NCBI GenBank assembly: GCA_045533435.1
Contig: JAZSHT010000104.1
Span: 1 to 64,000 of the forward strand
Direction of reading: 5' to 3'
From: RGIG2000 sp045533435
GTDB lineage: Bacteria; Bacillota; Clostridia; Oscillospirales; CAG-272
Length of the DNA: 64,000 nucleotides
Within the stretch, counting starts at the first letter, position 1; each line of letters begins with the position of its first letter. The position numbers and the translations under genes are program-made. Below are positions 43,710 to 52,013 of the stretch, piece by piece. The notes under the pieces are model-generated. The model did not search any database and was not told the DNA's origin. It saw nothing but the letters and a program-made list of their open reading frames with translations.

Positions 43710-44507
43710 ATGAACAACCTAAGACTTCTAGCAATCGGCGATATTGTAGGGCCGAGTGCGGTAGAATATATAAGAAAAAATTTATGGGCAATAAGAAAAA
43801 AGTACAAGATTGATGGTGTTATTGCCAACGGCGAAAATGCGTCTGAGCCAAACGGTATTGACAGGCAAACTGCCGAAACGCTTTTTGAAAGCGGTGTTGA
43901 TGCAATCACAACAGGAAATCATGTATTTAGAAAAACTACGGTTTTTAAATATCTTGATGATGAGGATAGAATTTTACGCCCTCTCAATTTTGTTTCATCT
44001 TGTCCCGGACATGGAGATGCAATAATAAATATAAACGGCTATAAAATGCTACTTTTAAATGCTTTAGGTCAGGTTTATTCCGATAATCCACCTAACTGCC
44101 CCTTTGAAGCCATAGAAAAAGCACTCAAAAGAAACGAGGGCGACTATGATTTTGCGGTTTTAGATTTTCATGCAGAGGCAACGGGAGAAAAGAAAGCAAT
44201 CGCTTACAATTTTGCCGACAAAATAGGCGTAATATTCGGCACTCACACTCATATTCAAACTAATGACGCAAGAATACTTGAGGGTAAATGCGCATATGTT
44301 ACCGACATTGGTATGTGTGGCGCATATGATAGCATTTTAGGTGTTAAAAAGGAAGCTATTATATTTAAGTTAAAAAATAAAATGCTTTCAAAATTTGATT
44401 TTGCAGAAGGCGAGATTGAATTTAACGGAGCAATTTTTGAAATAGACACAGACACAGGAAAAGGCATTTCCTGTGAATTAGTAAACATTAAAGGAGATAT
44501 AAAATGA
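43710..44507 (+). CDS. ymdB: YmdB-family metallophosphoesterase
   Basis: The 265-aa calcineurin-like protein opens LLAIGDIVGPSAVEYIRKNL. It has NGENASEPNGID, TTGNHVF with metal-ligand residues, LDFHAEATGEKKAI and GTHTHIQTNDARIL. It matches the TIGR00282 family. B. subtilis YmdB is a cyclic-nucleotide phosphodiesterase that affects biofilm and motility decisions. Its stop codon overlaps the next gene's start as ATGA, so it is translationally coupled to the galactokinase-like gene. Confidence 0.92.
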   Translation: MNNLRLLAIGDIVGPSAVEYIRKNLWAIRKKYKIDGVIANGENASEPNGIDRQTAETLFESGVDAITTGNHVFRKTTVFKYLDDEDRILRPLNFVSSCPGHGDAIININGYKMLLLNALGQVYSDNPPNCPFEAIEKALKRNEGDYDFAVLDFHAEATGEKKAIAYNFADKIGVIFGTHTHIQTNDARILEGKCAYVTDIGMCGAYDSILGVKKEAIIFKLKNKMLSKFDFAEGEIEFNGAIFEIDTDTGKGISCELVNIKGDIK

Positions 44508-45784
44508 AAACAACTGAGCTTTTAAATTATGTAAAAAACGGAGAATTAAACGCTAAGCTTAACGATATTTACGGCGAGGAAAATGTTGAAAGCCAAAAAG
44601 CAAGATACGAGGAAGCAATTAACGACTTTTTAAATATTTACGGAGATAGAGAGGTTTCAATTTTCTCAGTTCCAGGCAGAAGCGAAATTTCAGGTAACCA
44701 TACCGACCATAACCACGGTAAGGTGCTTGCAGGCTCAATTAACCTTGATATTATTGCTATTGCATCAAAGACAGATGATGGTGTAATTAGAATTAAGTCA
44801 AAGGGTTTTGATGAGGATAAAATCGACACAAATACATATACAGAGCCAAATGAAAAGGACTTTTTCAAATCAGGCGCTTTAATTGCAGGTATGGCAAAAG
44901 CATTTACAAATGCAGGCTACAACAAGGGCGGTTATATCGCCTATACAACATCAAATGTATTTAAGGGCTCAGGACTTTCTTCCTCTGCGGCATTTGAGGT
45001 TATGGTTGGTAATATCCTTAACTATTTCTATAATGACGGCAAGGTTGACAATGTAGAAATTGCAAAAATGGCGCAATTTTCAGAGAATGTATTCTTTGGT
45101 AAGCCTTGCGGACTTATGGACCAAATGGCTTGCGCAGTTGGTGGCTTTGTTTATATTGACTTTGAGGACACAAAAAATCCTAAGATTGAAAAAATTGACT
45201 TTAACCTAAGTGGTGCAGGCTATGCGCTTTGTATTGTAAATACAGGTGGCAACCACGCAGACTTAAACGATGATTATGCTTCAGTTCCAAGTGAAATGAA
45301 AGCAGTTGCAAAGGAGCTTGGCTGCGAATATTTAAGACAAACCTGTCTTGGCGAGGTTATGGCAAATATAAAGGAGCTTCGCGAAAAGGTTGGCGACCGT
45401 GCAATTTTAAGAGCATATCACTTCTTTAACGAAAACGATAGAGTATCAGCCCAAGCAAGCTACTTAAAGGAAAATGATGTTGAAAGCTTCCTTGAATTTG
45501 TATTAAAGTCAGGAAATTCAAGCTTTAAATTCTTACAAAATGTATATACAACAAAGAATGTAAGTGAGCAGGGGCTTTCCCTTGCGCTTGCAATTACTGA
45601 AAATATCCTTTGTGATACAGGCGCAGCTTGGCGTGTTCACGGTGGTGGCTTTGCAGGTACAATTCAAGCATTCGTACCTTTTGCACAGGTTTCCGCTTAT
45701 AAGGAAGAAATTGATGCAGCACTTGGCGAGGGCGCTTGTCATATTTTAAGAATCCGTCCTTACGGCGCAATTCAAGTAATGTAA
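44504..45784 (+). CDS. galK: Galactokinase-like GHMP kinase
   Basis: The 426-aa protein has GHMP kinase motifs: GRSEISGNHTDHNHG (58-72), VFKGSGLSSSAAFEV (ATP loop), GLMDQMACAVGGFVYIDF, and a C-terminal WRVHGGGFAGTIQAFVP. The first motif differs from classical galactokinase (GRVNLIGEHTDYN): the Glu of IGEH is Asn here, and V/N are S/E. This variant is common in Clostridia proteins annotated galactokinase, so galactose is a reasonable substrate but not proven. It overlaps ymdB by 4 bases. Confidence 0.8.
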   Translation: MKTTELLNYVKNGELNAKLNDIYGEENVESQKARYEEAINDFLNIYGDREVSIFSVPGRSEISGNHTDHNHGKVLAGSINLDIIAIASKTDDGVIRIKSKGFDEDKIDTNTYTEPNEKDFFKSGALIAGMAKAFTNAGYNKGGYIAYTTSNVFKGSGLSSSAAFEVMVGNILNYFYNDGKVDNVEIAKMAQFSENVFFGKPCGLMDQMACAVGGFVYIDFEDTKNPKIEKIDFNLSGAGYALCIVNTGGNHADLNDDYASVPSEMKAVAKELGCEYLRQTCLGEVMANIKELREKVGDRAILRAYHFFNENDRVSAQASYLKENDVESFLEFVLKSGNSSFKFLQNVYTTKNVSEQGLSLALAITENILCDTGAAWRVHGGGFAGTIQAFVPFAQVSAYKEEIDAALGEGACHILRIRPYGAIQVM

Positions 45785-45793
45785 TATTATTAG

Positions 45794-45986
45794 TTATGAA
45801 TCCGCTATGCGAATGTTATGAACTTGCTACGCAAGCGTTATGAATTTTGCGAAACAAAATGTTATGATATGATTGCCAAACGCCGTCAGGCTCATAACAC
45901 GCGTAGCGTTCATAACGACGAAGTCTCATAACTTGTCCTGAGGCTTCGCGGAAGGCAATCATAACTGTTCTCCTTTCGGAGAACGA
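45794..45986. repeat. Modular hairpin array B
   Basis: The left half carries the spacer GTTATGAA between micro-hairpins (CGC TAT GCG, CTTGC TAC GCAAG, TTTTGC GAAA CAAAA). From about 45890 the spacer appears as its reverse complement, TCATAAC (hairpins ACGC GT AGCGT, GAC GAA GTC, CCT..AGG). The ends are joined by TGATTGCC and GGCAATCA. The last hairpin GTTCTCC TTTC GGAGAAC (45966-45983) abuts the walJ ribosome binding site. No coding signal. Confidence 0.65.
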
Positions 45987-45996
45987 AAGGAGAACT

Positions 45997-46770
45997 ATGA
46001 TTACTGCATACACACTTTTCTCAGGCTCAGGTGGGAACTGTACATATGTAACAGATGGAAAAGCAAAAATACTTATTGATGCCGGAAAGAGCTGTCTTGC
46101 CATTGAAAAAGCTCTTAATGCTCTTGGCGCATCACTTTCAAGCATCAACGATATTTTTGTAACTCACGAGCATAGCGACCACACCGTAGGGCTTGAGGTA
46201 ATTTCTAAAAAATATAATATTCCTGTGCATTTTGCTTACCCTTCATACGATAAGGCAATTCAAAACACCACATATTTAAAGCGTAGTGCTATTCGCCACG
46301 AGGTGCTTTTTGAGAAAAAGGTGGGGGATGTGTTAATAAAATCCTTTGAGGTGCCACACGATAGTATGCAAAATCTTGGCTACATAATAAGTGATGGCGA
46401 GGACACCTTCGGCACTGCTACCGATATGGGACATGTTACCGAAAGCCTTGCAAATGAGCTTATAAAATGTAGATGTGTTTTAATTGAAGCAAACCACGAT
46501 AAAAAGATGCTTAAGGAAGGAAAGTATCCACAGTTTTTAAAGGATAGAATTTTGTCCCCACACGGACATTTATCAAATGAAAACTGCGCCCGCCTTGCTT
46601 GCTATCTTGCAGATAACGGAGTTAAATGCATCACTCTTGGGCATTTAAGCAAGGAAAATAATTTACCAAAAATTGCACTTGACACAGTAAATAACTTACT
46701 TGAAGCAAATAATTTATCCGTCGATTTATCTGTCGCTTCATCTGAAGAAGCGGTATTGCTTACAAGGTAA
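45997..46770 (+). CDS. walJ: WalJ/YycJ-type MBL-fold hydrolase
   Basis: The 257-aa metallo-beta-lactamase-fold protein opens FSGSGGNCTYVTDGKAKILIDAG. It has the metal motif THEHSDH (56-62), GTATDMGHV and a late GHLSKENN. The wording fits the WalJ (VicX) branch, a probable 5' exonuclease linked to cell-wall and DNA-repair control in Bacillus. The usual walKR neighbours are absent. GAAAGGAG precedes the ATG. It sits between a hairpin array and a heptamer element. Confidence 0.85.
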   Translation: MITAYTLFSGSGGNCTYVTDGKAKILIDAGKSCLAIEKALNALGASLSSINDIFVTHEHSDHTVGLEVISKKYNIPVHFAYPSYDKAIQNTTYLKRSAIRHEVLFEKKVGDVLIKSFEVPHDSMQNLGYIISDGEDTFGTATDMGHVTESLANELIKCRCVLIEANHDKKMLKEGKYPQFLKDRILSPHGHLSNENCARLACYLADNGVKCITLGHLSKENNLPKIALDTVNNLLEANNLSVDLSVASSEEAVLLTR

Positions 46771-46777
46771 GCAATAT

Positions 46778-46941
46778 AGTGGTCAGTGGCTAGTGGTCAG
46801 TGGTCAGTAAGCTTGCTATACGACTTTTACAACTAACCGCTAATTATGTACCGCTTATTAAAATGACGTTTAACGCTTATCTTTGTTTTTGTTCGTGTTC
46901 TTTGGTCTATCCGCTTGTCACTGACCACTGACCACTGATCA
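46778..46941. repeat. Intergenic element bounded by inverted heptamer arrays
   Basis: Left arm AGTGGTC, AGTGGCT, AGTGGTC, AGTGGTC (46778-46805). Right arm CTGACCA, CTGACCA, CTGATCA (46921-46941). The ~115-base interior is non-coding and shares only short words with the 43540-43691 interior (TTGTTTTTG, TTTGGTC). It fills the walJ-rsmG gap. Confidence 0.8.
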
Positions 46942-46967
46942 CTACAAAACGACTGAAAGGAGTTTTT

Positions 46968-47687
46968 ATGTTCACAGAAAAACTAATAAGCGTAGCAAAC
47001 AGAAACGATGCTACTAAAAACTTAATAAATGAGGAAAATGCACGCAGGCTTGAAGCATTATCAAGCCATATGCTTGAGGTAAATAAAACATTAAATCTTA
47101 CCGCTATTAAGGATGAGGATGGTGTTATTTTAAAGCACTTAGTTGACTCATCTGCGGTTGTGAATTTCATTCCCGAAAACGCAAGTCTTTGCGATATTGG
47201 CTGTGGTGGTGGCTTTCCATCACTTGTAATTGCAATTTTACGCCCTGATGTGTCTGTATTTTCAGTTGATAGCGTATCAAAAAAGGTTGCTTATGTTGAA
47301 AGCGCTGCACAAAAATTCGGTCTTAAAAACGAAAAAACCTCAAACGAAAGAGCCGAGGCTTTAGGACAAGGCAATAAGCGCGAGAGCTTTGATGTTGTTA
47401 CTGCAAGAGCCGTTGGCAGACTTAATCTTATAAGTGAGCTTTGTATTCCGCTAGTTTCGGTAGGTGGCGTATTCCTTGCAATGAAATCCCTCTCAACTGA
47501 TGAGGAATTAGAGGAAGCACAAAAAGCCATAGCTTTACTGGGTGGTAAGGTGGAAAATGTGTTTACCTACACGCTTACCGATGACAACGAGGAAATTGAG
47601 CGCTCAATCGTAGTTATACGAAAAATAAAAAACACTCCGCCTAAGTATCCACGAAATAATTCGCAGATTGCAAAGAAGCCGCTTTGA
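46968..47687 (+). CDS. rsmG: 16S rRNA (guanine527-N7)-methyltransferase RsmG
   Basis: The 239-aa protein has the GidB layout: helical N-terminus with MLEVNKTLNLTAIKDEDGVILKHLVDS, SAM-binding LCDIGCGGGFPSLVIAILRPD, VDSVSKKVAYV and VTARAVGRLNLISELC. It methylates G527 of 16S rRNA; loss gives low-level streptomycin resistance in several bacteria. Often next to mnmG (gidA), which here lies 13.5 kb downstream. It ends 12 bases before the DUF1016 gene. Confidence 0.94.
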   Translation: MFTEKLISVANRNDATKNLINEENARRLEALSSHMLEVNKTLNLTAIKDEDGVILKHLVDSSAVVNFIPENASLCDIGCGGGFPSLVIAILRPDVSVFSVDSVSKKVAYVESAAQKFGLKNEKTSNERAEALGQGNKRESFDVVTARAVGRLNLISELCIPLVSVGGVFLAMKSLSTDEELEEAQKAIALLGGKVENVFTYTLTDDNEEIERSIVVIRKIKNTPPKYPRNNSQIAKKPL

Positions 47688-47699
47688 AAAGGAGTATAT

Positions 47700-48713
47700 A
47701 TGTTAATTAACGATAACCATTACTTAACCGTTATAGAAAATATAAAAGCGCAGATAGAAAATTCCCGACATAAGGCAGCTCTCAAGGTTAATCAAGAGTT
47801 AATTTTGCTCTATTACAACATTGGAAAAATCATTAATGAAAATAAATCTTGGGGAAATAAATTTATAGACACACTTGCTAAGGATATAAAAATAATGTAT
47901 CCAAGCTCCACGGGATATTCGGTGCGAAATTTGAAATATATGTCAAAATTAGCGGAATCCTACACGGATATAGAATTTGTGCAACAGGCTGTTGCACAAA
48001 TTCCTTGGGGACATAATACAGTAATTTTAGATAAAATAGAATCATCCGAATCAAGAAATTGGTACATCCAAAAAACTATTGAAAACGGTTGGTCCCGTTC
48101 TATTCTATCTCATCAAATAGATACCAAGTTATATGAAAGGCAAGCTATCGCTAACAAAGTTTCAAATTTTGAAAAGCAGCTTCCTTCTCCACAAAGCGAG
48201 CTTGCCTCTCAAGCCATGAAGGACCCGTATATATTTGATTTTATTACCTTCAAAGAAGATATGCTTGAAAGAGATTTGGAAAATGAGCTAATTAAAAAAA
48301 TCACATCTCTTCTATTAGAATTGGGAACAGGATTTGCTTTCGTTGGAAATCAATATCATATGAATGTCGGCGGCGAAGATTTCTACATCGACCTTTTATT
48401 CTATAACATAAATTTAAGATGCTATGTTGTGATAGAATTAAAAACTGATGACTTTAAGCCAGAATATGCAGGAAAATTAAATTTTTATCTTTCTGCAGTT
48501 GATGACATCTTAAAAAAGGATGGAGACAATCCAACCATAGGACTTTTACTGTGTCAAAGCAAAAATAATATAATTGCCGAATACTCACTAAGAGATATGT
48601 CAAAGCCTATGGGAGTAAGCGAATATAAAATCACTTGTAGCTTGCCTAAAGACTTAGAAAAGCAATTACCTTCCATCGAAGATATTCAAAAACGCATTTC
48701 TAATAAATTTTAA
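47700..48713 (+). CDS. DUF1016 (YhcG) PDDEXK nuclease-family protein
   Basis: The 337-aa protein has an N-terminal DUF1016 domain (ALKVNQELILLYYNIGKIINENKSWGNKFIDTLAKDIK, SVRNLKYM, QIPWGHN). Its C-terminal PDDEXK domain contains EDFYIDLLFYN, with a metal-ligand Asp near residue 230, and VIELKTD with Glu/Lys near 244-247. Such proteins occur near restriction and mobile genes and are probable nucleases. AAAAGGAG precedes the ATG. It is located between rsmG and a small hypothetical gene, within the accessory stretch leading to the restriction island. Confidence 0.9.
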   Translation: MLINDNHYLTVIENIKAQIENSRHKAALKVNQELILLYYNIGKIINENKSWGNKFIDTLAKDIKIMYPSSTGYSVRNLKYMSKLAESYTDIEFVQQAVAQIPWGHNTVILDKIESSESRNWYIQKTIENGWSRSILSHQIDTKLYERQAIANKVSNFEKQLPSPQSELASQAMKDPYIFDFITFKEDMLERDLENELIKKITSLLLELGTGFAFVGNQYHMNVGGEDFYIDLLFYNINLRCYVVIELKTDDFKPEYAGKLNFYLSAVDDILKKDGDNPTIGLLLCQSKNNIIAEYSLRDMSKPMGVSEYKITCSLPKDLEKQLPSIEDIQKRISNKF

Positions 48714-48724
48714 GGTATAAAATT

Positions 48725-49084
48725 ATGACCGAGCAAGAAATATTAAATCTTAAAAAATGCGTTGCAAGTGATAATGCTACACAAAAAAAGATAAATATAA
48801 GCGTTTTTTATGTTGCAAGAGCCTCATTTAACGATGAAATGCTTGTGGAAAGCCTTGAAATAAAGATTGAGGACATTAAGGACAAGGACCTTTATTGGTT
48901 TGACTTATATTTAGGCAGAAAAAGCGACAACAAAATTAAAATTGCCATAGCATATATAGAAAATGAATACATTCATTTTCTTTTTGATGATGGCGAAAAA
49001 ATTAAGGCTGTTAAGAACGCTTACACAGTTTTAGCAAGTGATGACCTTAATGATAGCTACCTAATTGCAACTCATATATGGTAA
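48725..49084 (+). CDS. Hypothetical protein, 119 aa
   Basis: This small soluble acidic protein has YWFDLYLGRKSDNKIKIAIAYIENEYIHFLFDD in the middle, suggesting a compact alpha/beta fold. No family is recognised. Its ribosome binding site is weak. It follows the DUF1016 gene after 11 bases and is probably co-transcribed with it; a terminator follows. Confidence 0.6.
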   Translation: MTEQEILNLKKCVASDNATQKKINISVFYVARASFNDEMLVESLEIKIEDIKDKDLYWFDLYLGRKSDNKIKIAIAYIENEYIHFLFDDGEKIKAVKNAYTVLASDDLNDSYLIATHIW

Positions 49085-49103
49085 AATTTTCACATTAAAT
49101 TCA

Positions 49104-49137
49104 AGAAAAGAGCGAAATTTAAGCTCTTTTCTGTTTT
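49104..49137 (+). terminator. Intrinsic terminator
   Basis: AGAAAAGAGC / GCTCTTTTCT perfect 10-bp stem with a 9-nt loop, then GTTTTT. Confidence 0.85.
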
Positions 49138-49288
49138 TGATATATATAATGATGAATAAAAATGCAAATTTTATTTAAAAAATGCAACAAATTTTCATTT
49201 GTTAACACATTGTTCATAATTATGTGATAGAATAAAGTATATTTTTTTATTTTATATAATAATTAATTTATATTAGCTTATGATATCT

Positions 49289-49319
49289 GCTGACGGCTGA
49301 CAGCTAACGGCTGGTGGCT
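49289..49319 (-). repeat. Heptamer array upstream of gltA (minus orientation)
   Basis: GCTGACG, GCTGACA, GCTAACG, GCTGGTG, then GCTG. It is the minus-strand form of the AGCCGTT class and ends 30 bases before the gltA start. Confidence 0.8.
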
Positions 49320-49350
49320 GTTCATTTGCGCAAAGCGGAAAGGAACTACT

Positions 49351-50724
49351 ATGGCAAGAGTAAAGAAAGAATTAACACAATTAACTCCACAGCTTATGGG
49401 TTATGTAGAAAAATGCTCAATCAATACAACTATTGAAGCAGAGCTTTTTGACAAATATAATGTAAAAAGAGGACTTAGAGAAAAGGACGGTAAGGGTGTA
49501 GTTGTAGGTCTTACTGAAATTTCCGAGGTACAGGGCTTTAAGTATGTTGATGGCGTAAGAACTCCTTGCGAGGGCGAGCTTTTCTACCGTGGTATCAATA
49601 TTTATGACCTTGTTGATGGATTTTTAAATGATGGCAGACACGGCTACGAGGAAACTATTTACCTTCTTCTTTTCGGTGTTCTTCCAAATAAAGAGGAGCT
49701 TGATGATTTTATAAAGCTACTTTCAAAATATCGTTCACTTCCAAAGAATTTCGTTCGTGATATTCTTATGAAGGCATCAGGCAAGGACATGATGAACTCA
49801 CTTGCACGAAGCGTGCTTACTCTTTATGCTTATGATGACAAGGCAGATGATACATCAATTCCTAATGTGCTTCGCCAAAGCTTACAGTTAATTTCAGAGT
49901 TTCCACTTTTAGCGGTTTATGCATATCATGCATATGAATTCTATGAAAAGAAAAATAGCTTAGTTATTCGCCCACCAAAGGCGGGACTTTCAACTGCGGA
50001 AAACTTCCTTTATATGCTAAGAAAGGATGGAAAATATACTCCACTTGAAGCAAGAATTCTTGATGTTGCGTTAGTTTTACACGCAGAGCACGGTGGCGGT
50101 AACAACTCCACCTTTACAACTCATGTTGTTTCATCATCCGGTACAGACACATACTCAACAATTGCCGCATCCCTTGGCTCACTTAAGGGTCCAAGACACG
50201 GTGGCGCTAACATTAAGGTTGTTGAAATGATTGAAGACATTAAGAAAAATGTTAAGGATTGGACAGATGAAAACCAAATTTCCGATTACCTAAACAAAAT
50301 CTTAAATAAAGAAGCATTTGATGGCAAGGGACTTATTTACGGTATGGGACATGCCATTTACTCTAAATCCGACCCAAGAGCTTGTATTTTAAGAAGATTT
50401 GTTGAAAAGCTTTCAAAGGAAAAGGGCAAGGATAAGGACTATAAGCTTTGTCAGTTAATTGAAAGACTTGCACCCAAAATCATCGCAGAGCATAAAGCAA
50501 TTTTCAAGGGCGTAAGCGCAAATATTGACTTTTATAGTGGATTTATCTATGATATGCTTGATATTCCTCACGAGCTATATACACCACTCTTTGCAATTTC
50601 TCGTATTGCAGGCTGGAGCGCACACCGCCTTGAGGAAATCTTAATGAACGGTAAAATCATCCGTCCTGCTTATCAGGAAATCATCCCAAGAGGCACTTAT
50701 GTTCCTATGGAAGAAAGAAAATAG
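49351..50724 (+). CDS. gltA: Citrate/2-methylcitrate synthase
   Basis: The 457-aa protein condenses acetyl-CoA with oxaloacetate. It has GELFYRGINIYDLVDG (substrate region), VLHAEHGGGNNSTFTTHVVSSSGTDTYSTIAASLGSLKGPRHGGANIKV with the catalytic His and CoA loop, GMGHAIYSKSDPRA with the second catalytic His, and SGFIYDMLDIP with the catalytic Asp. The long form with an N-terminal ~40-residue extension is common in Clostridia. Its TAG stop codon is the start of a heptamer array that also forms the left end of the restriction-island inverted repeat. Citrate versus methylcitrate preference cannot be told. Confidence 0.92.
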   Translation: MARVKKELTQLTPQLMGYVEKCSINTTIEAELFDKYNVKRGLREKDGKGVVVGLTEISEVQGFKYVDGVRTPCEGELFYRGINIYDLVDGFLNDGRHGYEETIYLLLFGVLPNKEELDDFIKLLSKYRSLPKNFVRDILMKASGKDMMNSLARSVLTLYAYDDKADDTSIPNVLRQSLQLISEFPLLAVYAYHAYEFYEKKNSLVIRPPKAGLSTAENFLYMLRKDGKYTPLEARILDVALVLHAEHGGGNNSTFTTHVVSSSGTDTYSTIAASLGSLKGPRHGGANIKVVEMIEDIKKNVKDWTDENQISDYLNKILNKEAFDGKGLIYGMGHAIYSKSDPRACILRRFVEKLSKEKGKDKDYKLCQLIERLAPKIIAEHKAIFKGVSANIDFYSGFIYDMLDIPHELYTPLFAISRIAGWSAHRLEEILMNGKIIRPAYQEIIPRGTYVPMEERK

Positions 50725-50780
50725 TGGTCAGTGGCTAGTGATCAGTAGTTAGCTTTTGCACAACATTACACATACTAAAA
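50722..50780 (+). repeat. Heptamer array and conserved tail, left arm of island inverted repeat
   Basis: AGTGGTC, AGTGGCT, AGTGATC, AGTAGTT are followed by AGCTTTTGCACAA and an AT-rich link. The same order appears, inverted, at 54505-54562. The first TAG is the gltA stop. Confidence 0.8.
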
Positions 50781-50810
50781 AACGCATACATCTTTTCGGT
50801 GTATGCGTTT
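50781..50810 (+). terminator. Terminator, copy 1 of a 30-bp duplicated hairpin
   Basis: AACGCATACA / TGTATGCGTT stem with a TCTTTTCGG loop. An identical 30-base copy lies at 53659-53688, after the last restriction-system gene. Confidence 0.88.
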
Positions 50811-50875
50811 ATTTTTAGTAAAATGAAAATAATTATTAGAATAGCTCACGATTTTTTAAAATTGCATTTTGGATC

Positions 50876-50904
50876 TTGATTTTGTTCGATAAATAGAATA
50901 TAAT
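50876..50904 (+). promoter_or_regulatory. Promoter of the restriction-modification operon
   Basis: TTGATT, 17 bases, TATAAT. A GATC site (50872-50875) abuts the -35 box, so methylation by the encoded enzyme could affect expression. Confidence 0.75.
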
Positions 50905-50933
50905 AGACTTATAAAATATAAGGAGACAATTTT

Positions 50934-52004
50934 ATGCTTCAATATATGTCTTGCCGAGATGCTGCCGAAAGATGGAATATATCACAACGCAGAGTTTCTG
51001 TTTTATGCGCTGAAAATCGCATACCCAATGTTGCTATGCTCGGCAATATGTGGATAATTCCCATAAATGCCGAAAAGCCAACGGATGCACGAAAAAATAA
51101 CGGTGCAAAGCCAACTAATGAAAAAGCTCATCCTTTTATAAAATGGGCAGGTGGTAAAACTCAGCTTTTAGATGTACTTAAAAGTAATTTACCAAGTGGT
51201 ATTGGTACTACTATTAGAAAATATGCAGAGCCTTTTGTTGGTGGCGGTGCATTCCTTTTCTCTATACTCGAGGAATACAACTTTGAGGAAATTTACATTA
51301 GCGATAACAATAAAGAGCTTATGAATGTTTATGTCGCCATTAGGGATAACTGTAACCAGCTTTTAAATGCTCTCAACACCTTGCAAAACGAATATAATGG
51401 ACTTAGTGCCGAATTGCAAGAGAAATTTTATTATGAAAAGCGCGAGGAATTTAATACAGTTGAATTGACCGATAAAACAAGTGTTCAAAAGGCTTCATTG
51501 TTTATTTTCTTAAATAAATCTTGTTTTAATGGTTTATTTAGGGTTAACAAAAAGGGCAAATATAATGTTCCTTTTGGAAAACACAAGTCTGTTTCAATTT
51601 GCGATAGCGATAATTTAACTAAAATTTCTGCTATGCTACAAAATGTTATAATAAAGGCTTGCGATTATCAAGAGGTTATGAGCTTTGCTGATAGCTCAAC
51701 TCTTGTATATTTTGACCCACCATATAGACCCTTGAATGTAACATCAGGCTTTACCTCATATACCGAGGATGATTTTTCTGATAAAAATCAAATAGATTTA
51801 GCAAATTGCTTCAAGGCTCTTTCAAAAAAAGGCGTTAAAGTAATGCTTAGCAACTCAGACCCAAAAAACACAAACGAAAATGACAATTTCTTTGACGATT
51901 TGTATGCAGATTTTAACATTTTGCGTGTTGAAGCCTCTCGTATGATAAACAGTAAAGGCTCATCAAGAGGAAAAATCAAAGAGCTTTTAATTAAGAATTA
52001 TTAA
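50934..52004 (+). CDS. HTH-Dam fusion: DNA adenine methylase (DpnII/MboI type, GATC)
   Basis: The 356-aa protein consists of an N-terminal ~50-residue helix-turn-helix of the excisionase/MerR-like type (CRDAAERWNISQRRVSVLCAENRIPNVAMLGNMWIIP) joined by a short linker to a D12-class N6-adenine methylase. The methylase begins FIKWAGGKTQLL (68-79, SAM motif I), then EPFVGGGAFLF, FLNKSCFNGLFRVNKKGKYNVPFG and the catalytic motif DPPY (261-264). Next to a DpnII-type nuclease the target should be GATC. The extra DNA-binding domain may give autoregulation. AAGGAG precedes the ATG; the nuclease gene follows after 9 bases. Confidence 0.92.
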   Translation: MLQYMSCRDAAERWNISQRRVSVLCAENRIPNVAMLGNMWIIPINAEKPTDARKNNGAKPTNEKAHPFIKWAGGKTQLLDVLKSNLPSGIGTTIRKYAEPFVGGGAFLFSILEEYNFEEIYISDNNKELMNVYVAIRDNCNQLLNALNTLQNEYNGLSAELQEKFYYEKREEFNTVELTDKTSVQKASLFIFLNKSCFNGLFRVNKKGKYNVPFGKHKSVSICDSDNLTKISAMLQNVIIKACDYQEVMSFADSSTLVYFDPPYRPLNVTSGFTSYTEDDFSDKNQIDLANCFKALSKKGVKVMLSNSDPKNTNENDNFFDDLYADFNILRVEASRMINSKGSSRGKIKELLIKNY

Positions 52005-52013
52005 GGAGTAGAT

